Below are positions 1-9,567 of a stretch of DNA of 64,000 nt, in pieces. Where the stretch lies: the NCBI RefSeq assembly GCF_002087335.1, contig NZ_MWVJ01000045.1:38355-102354 (forward strand). Reading direction: 5' to 3'. The translations under genes were made by a program, and so were the position numbers. The notes beneath the pieces are model-generated. The model did not search any database and was not told the origin of the DNA. It was given only the letters and a program-made list of their open reading frames with translations. Numbering within the stretch: the stretch's first letter is position 1; the number at the start of each line of letters is the position of its first letter. The stretch comes from Pseudophaeobacter leonis. GTDB lineage: Bacteria > Pseudomonadota > Alphaproteobacteria > Rhodobacterales > Rhodobacteraceae.

Positions 1-142
1 CAAGGTTGATATTCACCGCCAGCAGCATCAGCTCGATGCTCATCAGCAGGATAATCACGTTCTTGCGGTTCAAAAACAGCCCGAAGATGCCAATGACAAA
101 AAGGGTCGCGGCCACAGTGAGATAATGTTCAATACCGATCAT
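1..142 (-). CDS. nuoK: NADH-quinone oxidoreductase subunit K (partial, 3' end outside window)
   Basis: The first 47 codons of NuoK, a small three-helix subunit of the proton-pumping membrane arm of complex I, are visible. The protein starts [19 protein letters not shown] second hydrophobic segment around residues 27-45 ([17 protein letters not shown]) contains the conserved membrane glutamate of the SIELML motif, which takes part in proton translocation in this MrpC-like family. The start lies two bases after the nuoJ stop, which fits the usual J-K order and co-transcription. The end of the gene lies beyond position 1. Confidence 0.95.
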   Translation of the reverse strand, partial: MIGIEHYLTVAATLFVIGIFGLFLNRKNVIILLMSIELMLLAVNINL

Positions 143-144
143 TG

Positions 145-747
145 TTATAGCCCCTGCCCCGGTTTGACGTCCTTGAGTTCCATTGCCTTGGCCGGATCAC
201 GCGACATCTGCAGCATGACGTTCTGGCGTTTGACATCTTTACGATGGCGCAGGGTCAGCGTGATGGCGCCAATCATGGCGACCAGCAGGATCAGACCCGA
301 CAGCTGGAACAGCAGGAAGTATTGGTCATAAATGATAAGGCCCAGGGCCTCGGTGTTGTGCTGATCCGTTGGGATCGGCTGCGCCAGTTGCGCGGCGGCA
401 CCATGCGCCGTCTCCCATGACCCAAAGGCCATGACAAATTGCATCAGGATAACCAGGCCAATCAACAGCGCCAGCGGCATATACTGTGCCATCTCGGCCT
501 TGAGGGCGGCAAAGTCCACATCCAGCATCATCACCACGAACAGGAACAAGACCGCGACCGCGCCCACGTAGACGATGACCAGCAACATGGCGACGAATTC
601 CGCCCCCAGCAGCACAAACAACCCGGCCGAAGAGATAAAGGCCAGGATCAGCCACAGCACCGAATGCACAGGCTGACGGCTGATCACCGTGAACAACCCG
701 CCCGTGATGGCGCTGATGGCGAAGAGGTAGAAGGCAAAAACGCTCAT
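145..747 (-). CDS. nuoJ: NADH-quinone oxidoreductase subunit J
   Basis: This 200-aa integral membrane subunit of complex I belongs to the ND6 family and acts in the membrane arm next to NuoK and NuoH. About five hydrophobic helices are visible, near residues 4-24, 28-48, 53-75, 88-110 and 140-163. The third holds the Gly-rich [20 protein letters not shown] stretch typical of the family, where the helix can deform during coupling. A charged C-terminal tail follows (residues 166-200). Its ATG overlaps the stop of the upstream carboxymuconolactone decarboxylase-like gene (ATGA), which suggests translational coupling. Confidence 0.95.
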   Translation of the reverse strand: MSVFAFYLFAISAITGGLFTVISRQPVHSVLWLILAFISSAGLFVLLGAEFVAMLLVIVYVGAVAVLFLFVVMMLDVDFAALKAEMAQYMPLALLIGLVILMQFVMAFGSWETAHGAAAQLAQPIPTDQHNTEALGLIIYDQYFLLFQLSGLILLVAMIGAITLTLRHRKDVKRQNVMLQMSRDPAKAMELKDVKPGQGL

Positions 748-1175
748 GTCTCATCGTCCCTTTTGTCGCCCATGACCTCTTGCGCCAACTCAAGCGCCCG
801 GTTCATGGCCGGGATGCCGGCAAAGACCGACATCTGTCCGATCGTCTCAACGATCTCTTGTTTCTTCGCACCCGCCTCAACGGCGTGGCGCACGGTTTGA
901 CGCAGGGCTGTATCGGCCTGTGCGCCCTGGCATGTCAGCCCGGCCAGCGTCAGCAAAAGCCGGGTTTTGGCATCAAGACCATCCTTGTTGATGGTCTTGC
1001 CAAACATCATTTCCATCGCCTCTTTTGGCATCGTCGGCCAGAGGGCCTCGAACCCTTTCATGGTCATCGGATCCAGACCAGCTGCCAGATCCGGGTTCAT
1101 GGATTTGAACATGTCCTGATACTGCGCCTGGGCCTGTGCCATCATGGCCTCAAAGGGGTTCTTTGCATCGCTCAT
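744..1175 (-). CDS. Carboxymuconolactone decarboxylase/AhpD-like protein inside the nuo operon
   Basis: This 143-aa soluble protein begins [18 protein letters not shown]. The first 60 residues are helical and Met-rich. The part from about residue 60 on looks like the carboxymuconolactone decarboxylase (CMD) fold, with [16 protein letters not shown] and a C-terminal helix pair. The CxxC redox pair of AhpD is not present, since only one Cys is seen, so peroxidase-reductase activity is not supported. I chose ATG 1175 because it overlaps the nuoI stop; a longer reading to 1223 would run inside nuoI. Its own stop overlaps the nuoJ start. Coupling on both sides suggests a role linked to complex I, but the function is unknown. 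Confidence 0.75.
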   Translation of the reverse strand: MSDAKNPFEAMMAQAQAQYQDMFKSMNPDLAAGLDPMTMKGFEALWPTMPKEAMEMMFGKTINKDGLDAKTRLLLTLAGLTCQGAQADTALRQTVRHAVEAGAKKQEIVETIGQMSVFAGIPAMNRALELAQEVMGDKRDDET

Positions 1176-1665
1176 CGGTAGGGTGCATCCAGTTCTAGGT
1201 TGCGGGCAATTTCTGCTTCCCAACGGTCGCCGTTCGACAAGAGTTTTTCCTTGTCGTAAAACAGCTCTTCGCGGTTTTCAGTAGCGAACTCAAAATTTGG
1301 TCCCTCAACAATGGCATCCACCGGGCAGGCTTCCTGGCAGAAACCGCAATAGATGCATTTGGTCATGTCGAGGTCATAACGCGTGGTGCGGCGGCTGCCA
1401 TCTTCGCGGGGCTCCGCGTCAATGGTGATCGCCGGCGCCGGGCAGACCGCTTCACACAGCTTGCAGGCAATGCAGCGCTCTTCGCCATTGGGATAGCGAC
1501 GCAGCGCGTGTCTCCACGAAAACGCGGGCTTAGCGGGCCCTTCTCGTGGGGGTAGTTGATGGTTGCCTTGGGGGCAAAAAAGTATTTCAGCCCCAGTTTA
1601 AAACCGACCCAGAAATCCTGCAGCAGGAAGTATTTGGCGGCGCGGGTGTAATCGATTTGAGTCAC
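1172..1665 (-). CDS. nuoI: NADH-quinone oxidoreductase subunit I, frame broken near 1510
   Basis: NuoI carries the two [4Fe-4S] clusters N6a and N6b that pass electrons towards NuoB. The N-terminal part ([20 protein letters not shown]) is in one frame up to about position 1512. The rest is in the next frame and includes both ferredoxin motifs, [16 protein letters not shown] and [16 protein letters not shown]. One base appears to be missing in the RFRGE-HALRRYP region. Restoring it gives 164 aa, the normal family length. An intact nuoI is expected in an otherwise complete operon, so I read this as a sequence error. The start overlaps the stop of the 239-aa gene upstream. Confidence 0.9.
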
Positions 1666-2381
1666 TCCGACTCCTCCCCTTTACAGATATTTCGCTCTAC
1701 GAGCTTTGCCTTGGATCCTTCAAAAAAACCCATGAAAATCAAAGGCATAAAGGCAAGCACTTGACGTCTTGTCGGCGCAAAATTCGCTCGTGTCACCAGT
1801 TCTGTTTGATCATTTATAGTCAGCTCCGATGGGTCAGAGTTCAGCCTCTGATAATGGGAAATTATTGCGGCTCCATGTGCCGCTGCACAGTTTCTGTCTT
1901 CAGAGTTTTTTCCAAACTCTGCTTGAGCATCTTGATCAAGCTGAAGCAAGGCACACTCAGCGAGTTCCCCCATTGCAAGGCTCATTTCAATAAAGTCCGG
2001 TTTGGGCCACTTACCCTGTCGTATTTTTTTCATTGCAAGCTGTGGTATGGCAAGCTCCCCCCCATTGCTGAAGGTATAGACAGCAGCCCAAAATTCGCGT
2101 TCTTCAAACGAATACTCGCCCAAATCAGAACCACCGGAAAAAAATTCCGCAGTTTCCCCCCAAAGCGCATCCCATCTCGGTACATCTGCACTGATGCCGG
2201 TGATGGGCAAGGCCTTTGAGGCATTTGGTAATGACAGTGCCGCCTGAGCCCTTGTGGATTCATCCGAACAATGCGCCGCAAGTGCTTTATTGAACTGTTC
2301 CATTGGGGATTGCGCAGCTTGAGCAACTGTTCCCCCTGAAACAGCGACTAGCAATGCGAAAAATGCACTGATCGGGTTCAT
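1662..2381 (-). CDS. Hypothetical exported protein between nuoH and nuoI
   Basis: This is a 239-aa protein of unknown function. The first 22 residues look like a Sec signal peptide with a likely cut after AQA (residues 20-22). The body is acidic and helical with four or five Cys (for example at AAHCSD, ECALL, NCAAAH and NICKG). A hydrophobic segment near residues 209-222 ([15 protein letters not shown]) could be a C-terminal anchor. The gene fits exactly between nuoH (stop 2385) and nuoI (start 1665, overlapping). By eye its GC content is clearly lower than that of the nuo genes, which suggests later acquisition. I do not recognise the family. Confidence 0.7.
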   Translation of the reverse strand: MNPISAFFALLVAVSGGTVAQAAQSPMEQFNKALAAHCSDESTRAQAALSLPNASKALPITGISADVPRWDALWGETAEFFSGGSDLGEYSFEEREFWAAVYTFSNGGELAIPQLAMKKIRQGKWPKPDFIEMSLAMGELAECALLQLDQDAQAEFGKNSEDRNCAAAHGAAIISHYQRLNSDPSELTINDQTELVTRANFAPTRRQVLAFMPLIFMGFFEGSKAKLVERNICKGEESE

Positions 2382-2384
2382 TCC

Positions 2385-3422
2385 TCAGCCTCCCACGGTC
2401 CAGCGGGCAAAGATGCCCCAGAACCAGTCAAATTTTGCAGCAAAGGCGACAAAGACCACCCAGAACAGCGAGAAGGGCAAAAAGACCTTCCAGCCAAGGC
2501 GCATCAGCTGGTCATAGCGGTAGCGCGGGGTGATGGCTTTCACCATTGCAAAGAGGAAGAAGAAGAAGGCCATCTTGCCGACCATCCACAGCACACCATC
2601 CGGCAGGCCTGGGATTGGCGACAGCCAGCCGCCAAAGAACAGCAGCGAGGTCAGCGCACACATCAGGAAGATCGAGATGTATTCACCCGCCATGAACAGC
2701 AGGAAGGGCGTTGCCGAATATTCCACCTGATAGCCCGCCACCAGTTCAGATTCAGCCTCTGGCAAATCGAACGGCGGACGGTTGGTTTCCGCAAGGCAGG
2801 AGATGAAGAACAGGAAGACCATCGGGAAATGCGGGATCCAGTACCAGTTCAGCAGCCCGAGATCGCCATCCTGTGCGCGCACGATATCGCCAAAGTTCAT
2901 GCTGCCGGTCGAGATAATAACACCGACGATGATCAGACCAATCGAGACCTCATAAGAGATCATCTGCGCCGCAGAGCGCAGCGCCCCGAGGAAGGGGTAC
3001 TTCGAGTTCGAAGCCCAGCCGCCCATGATGACGCCGTAAACCTCGAGCGAAGAGACCGCAAAAACATAGAGGATGGCCACGTTGATGTTTGAGAGAACCC
3101 AGCCATCATTAAACGGGATCACAGCCCAGGCCACCATTGCCAGAACAAAGGAGGTCAGCGGCGCCATGATAAAGACGGTGCGATCGGCACCAGCCGGGAT
3201 CACCACCTCTTTTACCACGTATTTCAGCGCATCCGCCACAGATTGCAGAATGCCAAAGACCCCAACAACATTGGGACCACGGCGCATCTGCACAGCCGCC
3301 CAAATCTTGCGATCCCCATAAACGAGGAACAAAAGGGAGATCATAACAAATGCAACCACAGCAAGCACTTGCGCCAGTATCAGTACAGCAATGCCGCCTG
3401 GGGTGTTAAAGAATTCAGCCAT
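2385..3422 (-). CDS. nuoH: NADH-quinone oxidoreductase subunit H
   Basis: This 345-aa membrane subunit (ND1 family) forms the quinone-binding pocket where the peripheral and membrane arms of complex I meet. It has about eight hydrophobic helices. Family signatures are [19 protein letters not shown] near residues 49-67 and [17 protein letters not shown] near 214-230, the acidic loop that faces the quinone chamber. The length matches the family. A small lipoprotein gene lies upstream (stop 3429) and the 239-aa exported protein gene downstream (start 2381). Confidence 0.97.
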   Translation of the reverse strand: MAEFFNTPGGIAVLILAQVLAVVAFVMISLLFLVYGDRKIWAAVQMRRGPNVVGVFGILQSVADALKYVVKEVVIPAGADRTVFIMAPLTSFVLAMVAWAVIPFNDGWVLSNINVAILYVFAVSSLEVYGVIMGGWASNSKYPFLGALRSAAQMISYEVSIGLIIVGVIISTGSMNFGDIVRAQDGDLGLLNWYWIPHFPMVFLFFISCLAETNRPPFDLPEAESELVAGYQVEYSATPFLLFMAGEYISIFLMCALTSLLFFGGWLSPIPGLPDGVLWMVGKMAFFFFLFAMVKAITPRYRYDQLMRLGWKVFLPFSLFWVVFVAFAAKFDWFWGIFARWTVGG

Positions 3423-3428
3423 AGGTCC

Positions 3429-3815
3429 TCACACCGTAGGTATTCCGTTTGCCTCGCAGTTTGCGACCACGACTTCAGCGTCGATGGTGCGCAATCCGCG
3501 CGGTAGGGAGGGCGATATCGTGTAGACAGCATCGGCTATCTGATTGCCACCCTCTTGTTTCATTTTTGTGCGCACATGACGCGCAAACCCATATCCCCGG
3601 ATCAGCGCATATTGTGCGCACGCACATACGGCAAAGTCATCCCCATCCGCCCCCGACCGGGCGCCGGACATGACAACACGAAACTGCGCCAGATCGCCCT
3701 CTAGCAGACTGGTCTGCACCCCATTGTAGCCAGGGGTAAACCGGTCTGCCGAGCCACCGGGAACCTGCGCACAGGCCCCCAACAGCAGAGACGATATGAG
3801 TGCAAAGCGTATCAC
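3429..3815 (-). CDS. Small putative lipoprotein between nuoG and nuoH
   Basis: This 128-aa protein starts [22 protein letters not shown] short hydrophobic stretch ends in the lipobox LGAC, so Cys15 is the likely lipidated residue. The mature part has further Cys (CACAQY, VANCEAN) and no domain I recognise. Its ATG overlaps the nuoG stop (ATGA), and nuoH follows seven bases later, so it is translated with the operon. A role in complex I assembly or envelope attachment is possible but not shown. Confidence 0.65.
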   Translation of the reverse strand: MIRFALISSLLLGACAQVPGGSADRFTPGYNGVQTSLLEGDLAQFRVVMSGARSGADGDDFAVCACAQYALIRGYGFARHVRTKMKQEGGNQIADAVYTISPSLPRGLRTIDAEVVVANCEANGIPTV

Positions 3816-5830
3816 TCAGCCGCAATCTTTTCGGCCCGGCGGGCCTTTGCATTTGCCGACAGCTCAGCCATCAATTGTGATGCCCGCGCAATCGGGTTGG
3901 TCAGATAAAAATCATTTACTGCAGGCAAGAAAGCCGCCTTGCCCAGAGGGCCAAGATCAAGGGCGTCGCCTGTGTTCTCAACAACCTGATCGACGCGCGC
4001 CAGATGTGGCACCTCTTTGATCAGCGCCTGACGCAGCTGCGCCAGCGAGTCATAGCCAAGCGTCACATCCAGCTCAGCGCTGAGTGCGCGCAGGATCGCC
4101 CAGTTTTCCTTGGCCTCGCCAGGCGCAAACCCCGCCCGGAAGCTCAGCTGTGGGCGGCCTTCGGTATTGACGAACAAGCCATTTTCTTCGGTATAGGCAG
4201 CCACGGCGAGGATCACATCAGCGCGGTGCGCGCCGCGATCGCCGTGGCTGCCCTGATAGATCACAAAGGCGTCGCCGCCAATTTCGACCTCATCCGCGCC
4301 CAGGTTCTAGATCACCTCGGCGCCCTCGATCACAGCCTCCAGCCCGCCTTCACAGGCGGCCCCGATATCCATCGCGCCAACACGTGAGGCGGCGGTGTGC
4401 AGCACCATCAGTTTCGAGCCGGTCTCGGCAGCATACTTCTGCGCATGGGCCAGAACGGCCAGGCCATCGGCCTCCCGCAGCGCGCCCTGCCCCAGAATGA
4501 CCAGCGTTTCCTTGTCCAAAGCACCGGAATGGTCGCCCGCGTGCAAAGCCTCCAATGCGGCGCGATCCGTGCCGAGGTGGCTGTAGTCATAGGTGAGATC
4601 AACCGGCTGGCCGATCAGGCCAATATTCGCCCCATTGATCCAGGCTCGGCGCAGACGCGCGTTCAGCACCGGAGACTCGCTACGCGGATCGGTTCCGATC
4701 AACATGATGGCCTTGGCACTGTCGATGTCTTCGATTGTGGCGGTGCCCACATAAGCGGCCCGGTTGCCCATTTGCAGACGCGCCTTATCAGTGCGACATT
4801 CAACCTGACCACCCTGGGCCTCAACCATCTGTTTCAGCGCAAAGGCCGCCTCGACCGGAACCAGATCGCCGATCAGACCTGCGGTCTTTTTGCCCTGCAT
4901 CGCCGTCGCGGCAGCGCTCAGCGCTTCCGGCCATGTGGCTGGCTTTAGATTGCCATCGATGCGCACATAGGGGCGATCAAGGCGCTGGCGGCGCAGCCCG
5001 TCCCAGACAAAGCGGGTTTTGTCGGAAATCCATTCCTCATTCACGCCGTCATTGTTGCGTGGCAGGATGCGCATCACTTCACGCCCCTTGGTATCCACCC
5101 GGATATTGGCGCCAAGCGCATCCATCACATCGATGGTCTCGGTCTTGTTCAGCTCCCAGGGGCGGGCGCTAAAGGCATAGGGTTTTGACGTCAGCGCGCC
5201 GACCGGGCAAAGGTCGATGATATTGCCCTGCAGATTGCTGTCCAATGTCTCATTGAGATAGCTGGTGATCTCGGCGTCTTCGCCACGGCCGGTCTGGCCC
5301 ATTTGCGAACTGCCCGCCACCTCGGAGGTGAAACGCACGCAACGGGTGCAGCTGATACAACGTGTCATCGCCGTCGACACCAGCGGGCCAAGGTTCAGAT
5401 CGTCCACCGCCCGCTTTGGCTCGCGGAAACGCGAGGCATCAATGCCATAGGCCATGGCCTGATCCTGCAGGTCGCATTCGCCGCCCTGATCGCAGATGGG
5501 ACAGTCCAGCGGATGGTTGATCAGCATGAACTCCATCACGCCTTCGCGGGCCTTTTTGACCATGGGCGAATTGGTCTTTACCTTTGGCGCCTGGCCCTCG
5601 GGACCGGGACGCAGATCGCGTACCTGCATCGCACAGGAGGCGGCAGGTTTTGGCGGGCCACCAACGACTTCGACAAGGCACATGCGGCAATTTCCAGCGA
5701 TGGACAGGCGCTCGTGATAGCAGAAACGTGGGATTTCCACCCCGGCCTCTTCACAGGCCTGGATCAGGGTCATTGCCCCATCCACCTCAATCTCGGTTCC
5801 GTCAATGTTGATCTTGCGGAGGTCAGACAT
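3812..5830 (-). CDS. nuoG: NADH-quinone oxidoreductase subunit G with an in-frame amber codon at 4307-4309
   Basis: NuoG is the large iron-sulfur subunit of the peripheral arm. The N-terminal part has a [2Fe-2S] ferredoxin domain ([15 protein letters not shown] near residues 37-51), a His-Cys segment ([19 protein letters not shown]) and a two-cluster segment ([10 protein letters not shown], later [12 protein letters not shown]). A degenerate molybdopterin-oxidoreductase domain follows. After codon 507 the reading frame has a TAG, and the same frame then continues with [14 protein letters not shown] and a further 150 aa ending EKIAAE. So this is a substitution-type stop and not an indel. The repaired protein is about 672 aa, normal for the family. 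A real truncation would remove the end of the molybdopterin-like domain. Confidence 0.9.
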
Positions 5831-5833
5831 GGT

Positions 5834-6247
5834 CTATTTCGCCCTCAGTAACACGCCGATCGCGCTGTTTTTTTTGATTTCCGCACGACCAAACGCGCAG
5901 AATGTTTCTGAATCTTGATAGGAGACGCCGCTCGCGATGAGCTGGCGTTCACCCCTGGCCCGCATACGGGCCTTTTCAACGTCGGACTGAATATAGGCCC
6001 GAATTTCACTATCCGCATAGCCAAGCGCGTTTGCACGCGACCGCAGCCGCCGCAGCTCTCCCACGCCTTTTAGAAACCGGGCCGCAAGACTGTCACAATG
6101 GTCGGCAACCTCTTTGGCCATGGCGACGGCAAACAGCGGCTCTTCGATTTCAGGCACCTCGCGCAACGACGGCTTGGCCGCTGCCGCAGACAGAGGAAGG
6201 AGCAAGGCTGCAACCGCAGCCAGAAAGGCAATCCACGCATTTTTCAT
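5834..6247 (-). CDS. DUF5333-like exported protein in the nuo operon
   Basis: This 137-aa protein starts MKNAWIAFLAAVAALLLPLS, a signal peptide with a likely cut near AAAA-KP. The mature part is helical and basic, with two Cys (DHCDSLAARF and ETFCAFGRAE). It resembles the DUF5333 proteins annotated inside nuo operons of Rhodobacteraceae; that assignment is from memory of the family. I chose ATG 6247, where the signal peptide begins; the frame is open to 6349 but the extra part is not signal-like. nuoG follows after three bases. The function is unknown. Confidence 0.65.
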   Translation of the reverse strand: MKNAWIAFLAAVAALLLPLSAAAAKPSLREVPEIEEPLFAVAMAKEVADHCDSLAARFLKGVGELRRLRSRANALGYADSEIRAYIQSDVEKARMRARGERQLIASGVSYQDSETFCAFGRAEIKKNSAIGVLLRAK

Positions 6248-6345
6248 CGGTCTCTCCACAGGTTTGGAGAAGCCAGAACAGCCTAGTGTCACAGTGTTAT
6301 GCAATAACGACTGCGCCCATGGGCCGGGATATGCCAAAATTGCGC

Positions 6346-6717
6346 TCACGGATTACATGTTCCCTGCAGCACCATAGTGTCCTCATCCAGTGGCAGTGGG
6401 GTCTCAGGGTCTTCGATATCGATGGCCCAGTCGATTTTGGACGAGCCGTAGTTTGCGATACAGTATTTGGTCCCGGCATAGCGGACCGCCTCGCGCGCGC
6501 CATCCAGTGAGGAGCGCGCATCATAGACCTCTGCCTCAAAGAGCGCCCGCGAGACCTTTTTGTCGACAGCAGATGCATCGGTGCGAAACGGCACGCCGTC
6601 AAAGACCGGCAGGTCTTTGCGGCTTTCGCCACAGCCAGCCAAAACGCCAGCACATGCAAAGGCAAGCGCTGTCATCTTGAGATTTTCTCGCGTCATATTT
6701 CCGCGTAACTGCTTCAT
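6346..6717 (-). CDS. Small putative lipoprotein after nuoF
   Basis: This 123-aa protein has an N-terminal basic region, a hydrophobic stretch ([13 protein letters not shown]) and the lipobox LAGC, so it is a likely outer or inner membrane lipoprotein. The mature part is acidic and includes [18 protein letters not shown] and a terminal GTCNP. The ATG at 6717 overlaps the repaired nuoF stop (ATGA), which supports both this start and the repaired nuoF end. A 98-bp gap separates it from the DUF5333-like gene. I do not recognise the family. Confidence 0.6.
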   Translation of the reverse strand: MKQLRGNMTRENLKMTALAFACAGVLAGCGESRKDLPVFDGVPFRTDASAVDKKVSRALFEAEVYDARSSLDGAREAVRYAGTKYCIANYGSSKIDWAIDIEDPETPLPLDEDTMVLQGTCNP

Positions 6718-8011
6718 TTCGCGGCCATCCCGCTTGTACGTCCGTTTTTTTGCGCCTTGATACGGTCTTCGATTCATCGCGGAAGTTACGGATCAAGCCC
6801 TGAATGGGCCAGGCTGCGGCATCGCCCAAGGCGCAGATGGTATGGCCTTCGACCTGTTTGGTCACATCCCACAGCATGTCGATCTCTTCCAGATCCGCCT
6901 CGCCCCTGACCAGGCGCTCCATCACCCGCATCATCCAGCCGGTGCCTTCACGGCAGGGCGTACATTGACCACAGCTCTCGTGTTTGTAGAACTTGGCCAG
7001 ACGCCAGATCGCCTTGATGATATCCGTCTGTTTGTCCATCACGATCACCGCAGCGGTGCCGAGGCCCGAGCCCAGCTCACCGCGCAGGTAGTCGAAATCC
7101 ATGATTGCGTCGCGCATGTTCTCACCGCGCACACAGGGCACCGAGGAGCCACCGGGGATCACCGCCAGCAGGTTATCCCAGCCGCCGCGAATGCCACCGC
7201 AGTGTTTTTCGATCAGCTCTTCGAACGGGATGCTCATCGCCTCTTCAACCACGCAGGGGTTGTTGACGTGGCCTGAAATGGCAAACAGTTTGGTGCCCGC
7301 ATTGTTGGGACGACCAAAGCCCGCAAACCAGTCAGCACCGCGGCGCAGGATGGTCGGTACAACGGCGATGGATTCCACGTTGTTCACGGTTGTCGGGCAG
7401 CCATAAAGCCCGGCCCCCGCCGGAAAGGGCGGCTTCATCCGGGGCATGCCCTTTTTGCCTTCGAGGCTTTCGAGCAGGGCGGTTTCTTCACCGCAGATAT
7501 AGGCACCGGCACCGTGGTGCAGGAAAACGTCAAAATCCCAGCCAGATCCGGCGGCGTTCTTGCCCAGCAGGCCCTTGTCATAGCACTCGTCAATCGCCGC
7601 CTGCAGCGCCTCGCGTTCACGGATATATTCGCCGCGCAGATAGATATAGCAGGTATGCGCCTGCATCGCGAAACTTGCGATCAGCGCGCCCTCGATCAGC
7701 GTATGCGGATCATGACGCATGATTTCGCGGTCTTTACAGGTGCCCGGCTCGGATTCATCGGCATTGATCACCAGATATGAGGGGCGACCATCGCTTTCTT
7801 TCGGCATGAAAGACCATTTGAGGCCGGTGGGGAAACCCGCACCACCCCGGCCACGCAGGCCAGAATCCTTCATGGTCTGGATGATCCAGTCGCGGCCCTT
7901 GGTGATGAGCCCCGAGGTGCCATCCCAATGGCCGCGCATTTGAGCACCTTTCAGGGTGCGCTCATGCATACCGTATAGGTTGGTAAAGATCCGGTCCTGG
8001 TCCTTCAGCAT
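6714..8011 (-). CDS. nuoF: NADH-quinone oxidoreductase subunit F, frame broken near 6774
   Basis: NuoF binds FMN and NADH and carries cluster N3, so it is the electron entry point of complex I. The NADH/FMN motif [16 protein letters not shown] is near residue 52. The Gly-rich [16 protein letters not shown] segment and the cluster ligands [10 protein letters not shown] are also present. Near the end the frame slips at FRDE. Restoring one base (likely one A in GAAATC) gives [19 protein letters not shown] and a stop at 6714, for 432 aa in total, which is the normal length. The unrepaired frame runs on into the next gene. The repaired stop overlaps the start of the next lipoprotein gene. Confidence 0.95.
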
Positions 8012-8017
8012 GTCTGC

Positions 8018-8257
8018 CTACCCTTGGTTTTCATTTTTACTGGCCTGACGCATGCGCCAGAGTTGCATTATGTTGACCGCCGCATAGATCAGCCCCGCAA
8101 GCGCGGCAAAATCAAACAGAAGCGCATAGCGGCCGGGCAAATTGATTGCCGGGCCAATGATCATCGTCAGGGCCAACCAGGCCAGCATGGTTCCGGCAAT
8201 CACCAATGAGATGTGCCGCCCCTTTGCTGCGATTGCCCTATCCAGATCCGCGCTCAT
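8018..8257 (-). CDS. Small two-helix membrane protein (DUF5337-like) between nuoE and nuoF
   Basis: This 79-aa protein has two hydrophobic helices, near residues 17-38 (LVIAGTMLAWLALTMIIGPA) and 44-65 (ALLFDFAALAGLIYAAVNIM), and a basic cytosolic-looking tail. Its length and position match the DUF5337 proteins found in nuo operons of Rhodobacteraceae; this is a family-level recollection. nuoF starts seven bases after its stop. It could be an accessory or assembly protein for the membrane arm, but no function is known. Confidence 0.65.
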   Translation of the reverse strand: MSADLDRAIAAKGRHISLVIAGTMLAWLALTMIIGPAINLPGRYALLFDFAALAGLIYAAVNIMQLWRMRQASKNENQG

Positions 8258-8312
8258 TCAAGTCCTCAAGTCAGTCCCTGCCCGGCCACAATAGCGCGGG
8301 CAACGGTGGTTA

Positions 8313-9567
8313 TTAGTCGTCGTAGCGGCCGTCTTTTTTGGCCTTCTTGGCAAATTCAGTCTCGGTCACCCGCCGCCAGTTTGGCCGCCTGGTCGATCCA
8401 GCCGTCCCGTTTGATACGCCCTTTAAAGGTCAGGCGGCTATCAACCCAGGCCACTTCGGCCTCGCCCCAGGCTGCGATCTGGTCAAAGTGGAAAAAGCCC
8501 AGATCGTTCAGGGTCTGCTCCAGCTTTGGACCAACGCCCTTCAGCAGTTTCAAATCATCCGGCAGACCACCGCGCGCCTCTTTCAGCACCTCTGGTGCAG
8601 CCTCAGCCACATCCGCGACGGGTGCGGCTTTTTCAGCAGCGGGTTTTGCCGGTGCTGCCTTTGCCGGTGCTGCGGCCTTTGCAGGTGCCTTTGTTTCTGC
8701 TGCCTTTGCAGGCGCTTTTTTGGCTGGGGCCTTTTTCGCTGGCGCTTTCGCCGCCGGAGCTGCCTTTTTGGCCTCTTCGGCCTGTTTCGCTGCCGGTTTG
8801 GGCGCATCAGGGGCCTTTGGTGGCTGAGCCGCAGCTGCGCGTCCCGCAACCACACCGTCTTTGCCGATCCAAGGCGTCAACAGAGGCACCTCATCGCCCT
8901 GAATACGCTTGACGCTGTCGCCAATATCCGTCGCCAGCTGCGCCGAGACATTATACTGCGGCTTGCCGCTGTCATATTCAGTCAGCGAGGTCAGGCCCGA
9001 TTTGGGCTCTGCCGCGTAGCGACCATTTTGTGGCCCCGGAACAACGGCTTTTCCGGCAGCAAGATCGTCAAGCATCTGGGCAAAGCCCACAGCCGTCAGA
9101 TCCTCAAAATAGTCTTTGCCGATCTGAGCCATCGGTGCGTTGGCGCAGGCGCCCAGGCATTCGACCTCTTCCCAGCTGAATTTGCCGTCCGCTGACAGCA
9201 TATGCGGCTTTGGCGCGATCTTGTCCTTGCAGACAGCGATCAGATCTTCGGCACCGCAAATCATGCACGACAGCGTGCCACAGACCTGAACATGCGCCAC
9301 CGATCCGGTCGGCTGCATCTGGAACATAAAGTAAAACGAGGTCACCTCGAGCACGCGGATATAGGCCATGTCCAGCATGTCTGCGATATATTCAATCGCC
9401 GGTTTGCTGACCCAGCCTTCCTGTTCCTGCGCACGCCACAACAGCGGGATCACCGCCGAGGCCTGACGGCCTTCGGGGAATTTGGTCAGTTGCGCCTCGG
9501 CCCATGTCTGGTTCGCAGGCGTGAAAGCAAAGCTTTCCGGTTGTTCGGAATGAAGGCGACGAAGCAT
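8313..9567 (-). CDS. nuoE: NADH-quinone oxidoreductase subunit E with long C-terminal extension, frame broken near 8360
   Basis: NuoE is the 24-kDa subunit with [2Fe-2S] cluster N1a. Residues 1-200 match the family, and the cluster ligands are seen in [10 protein letters not shown] and [10 protein letters not shown]. After this comes a linker rich in Ala, Lys and Pro (about residues 245-325) and then a helix-hairpin-helix-like domain with [19 protein letters not shown]. One frame stops at 8356 (AAGDRD). The neighbouring frame continues with [15 protein letters not shown] and a stop at 8313, so a one-base net shift near 8360 is likely and the full protein is about 417 aa. The standard subunit is about 160-240 aa, so the extension is a real feature. 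The ATG overlaps the nuoD stop. Confidence 0.88.
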
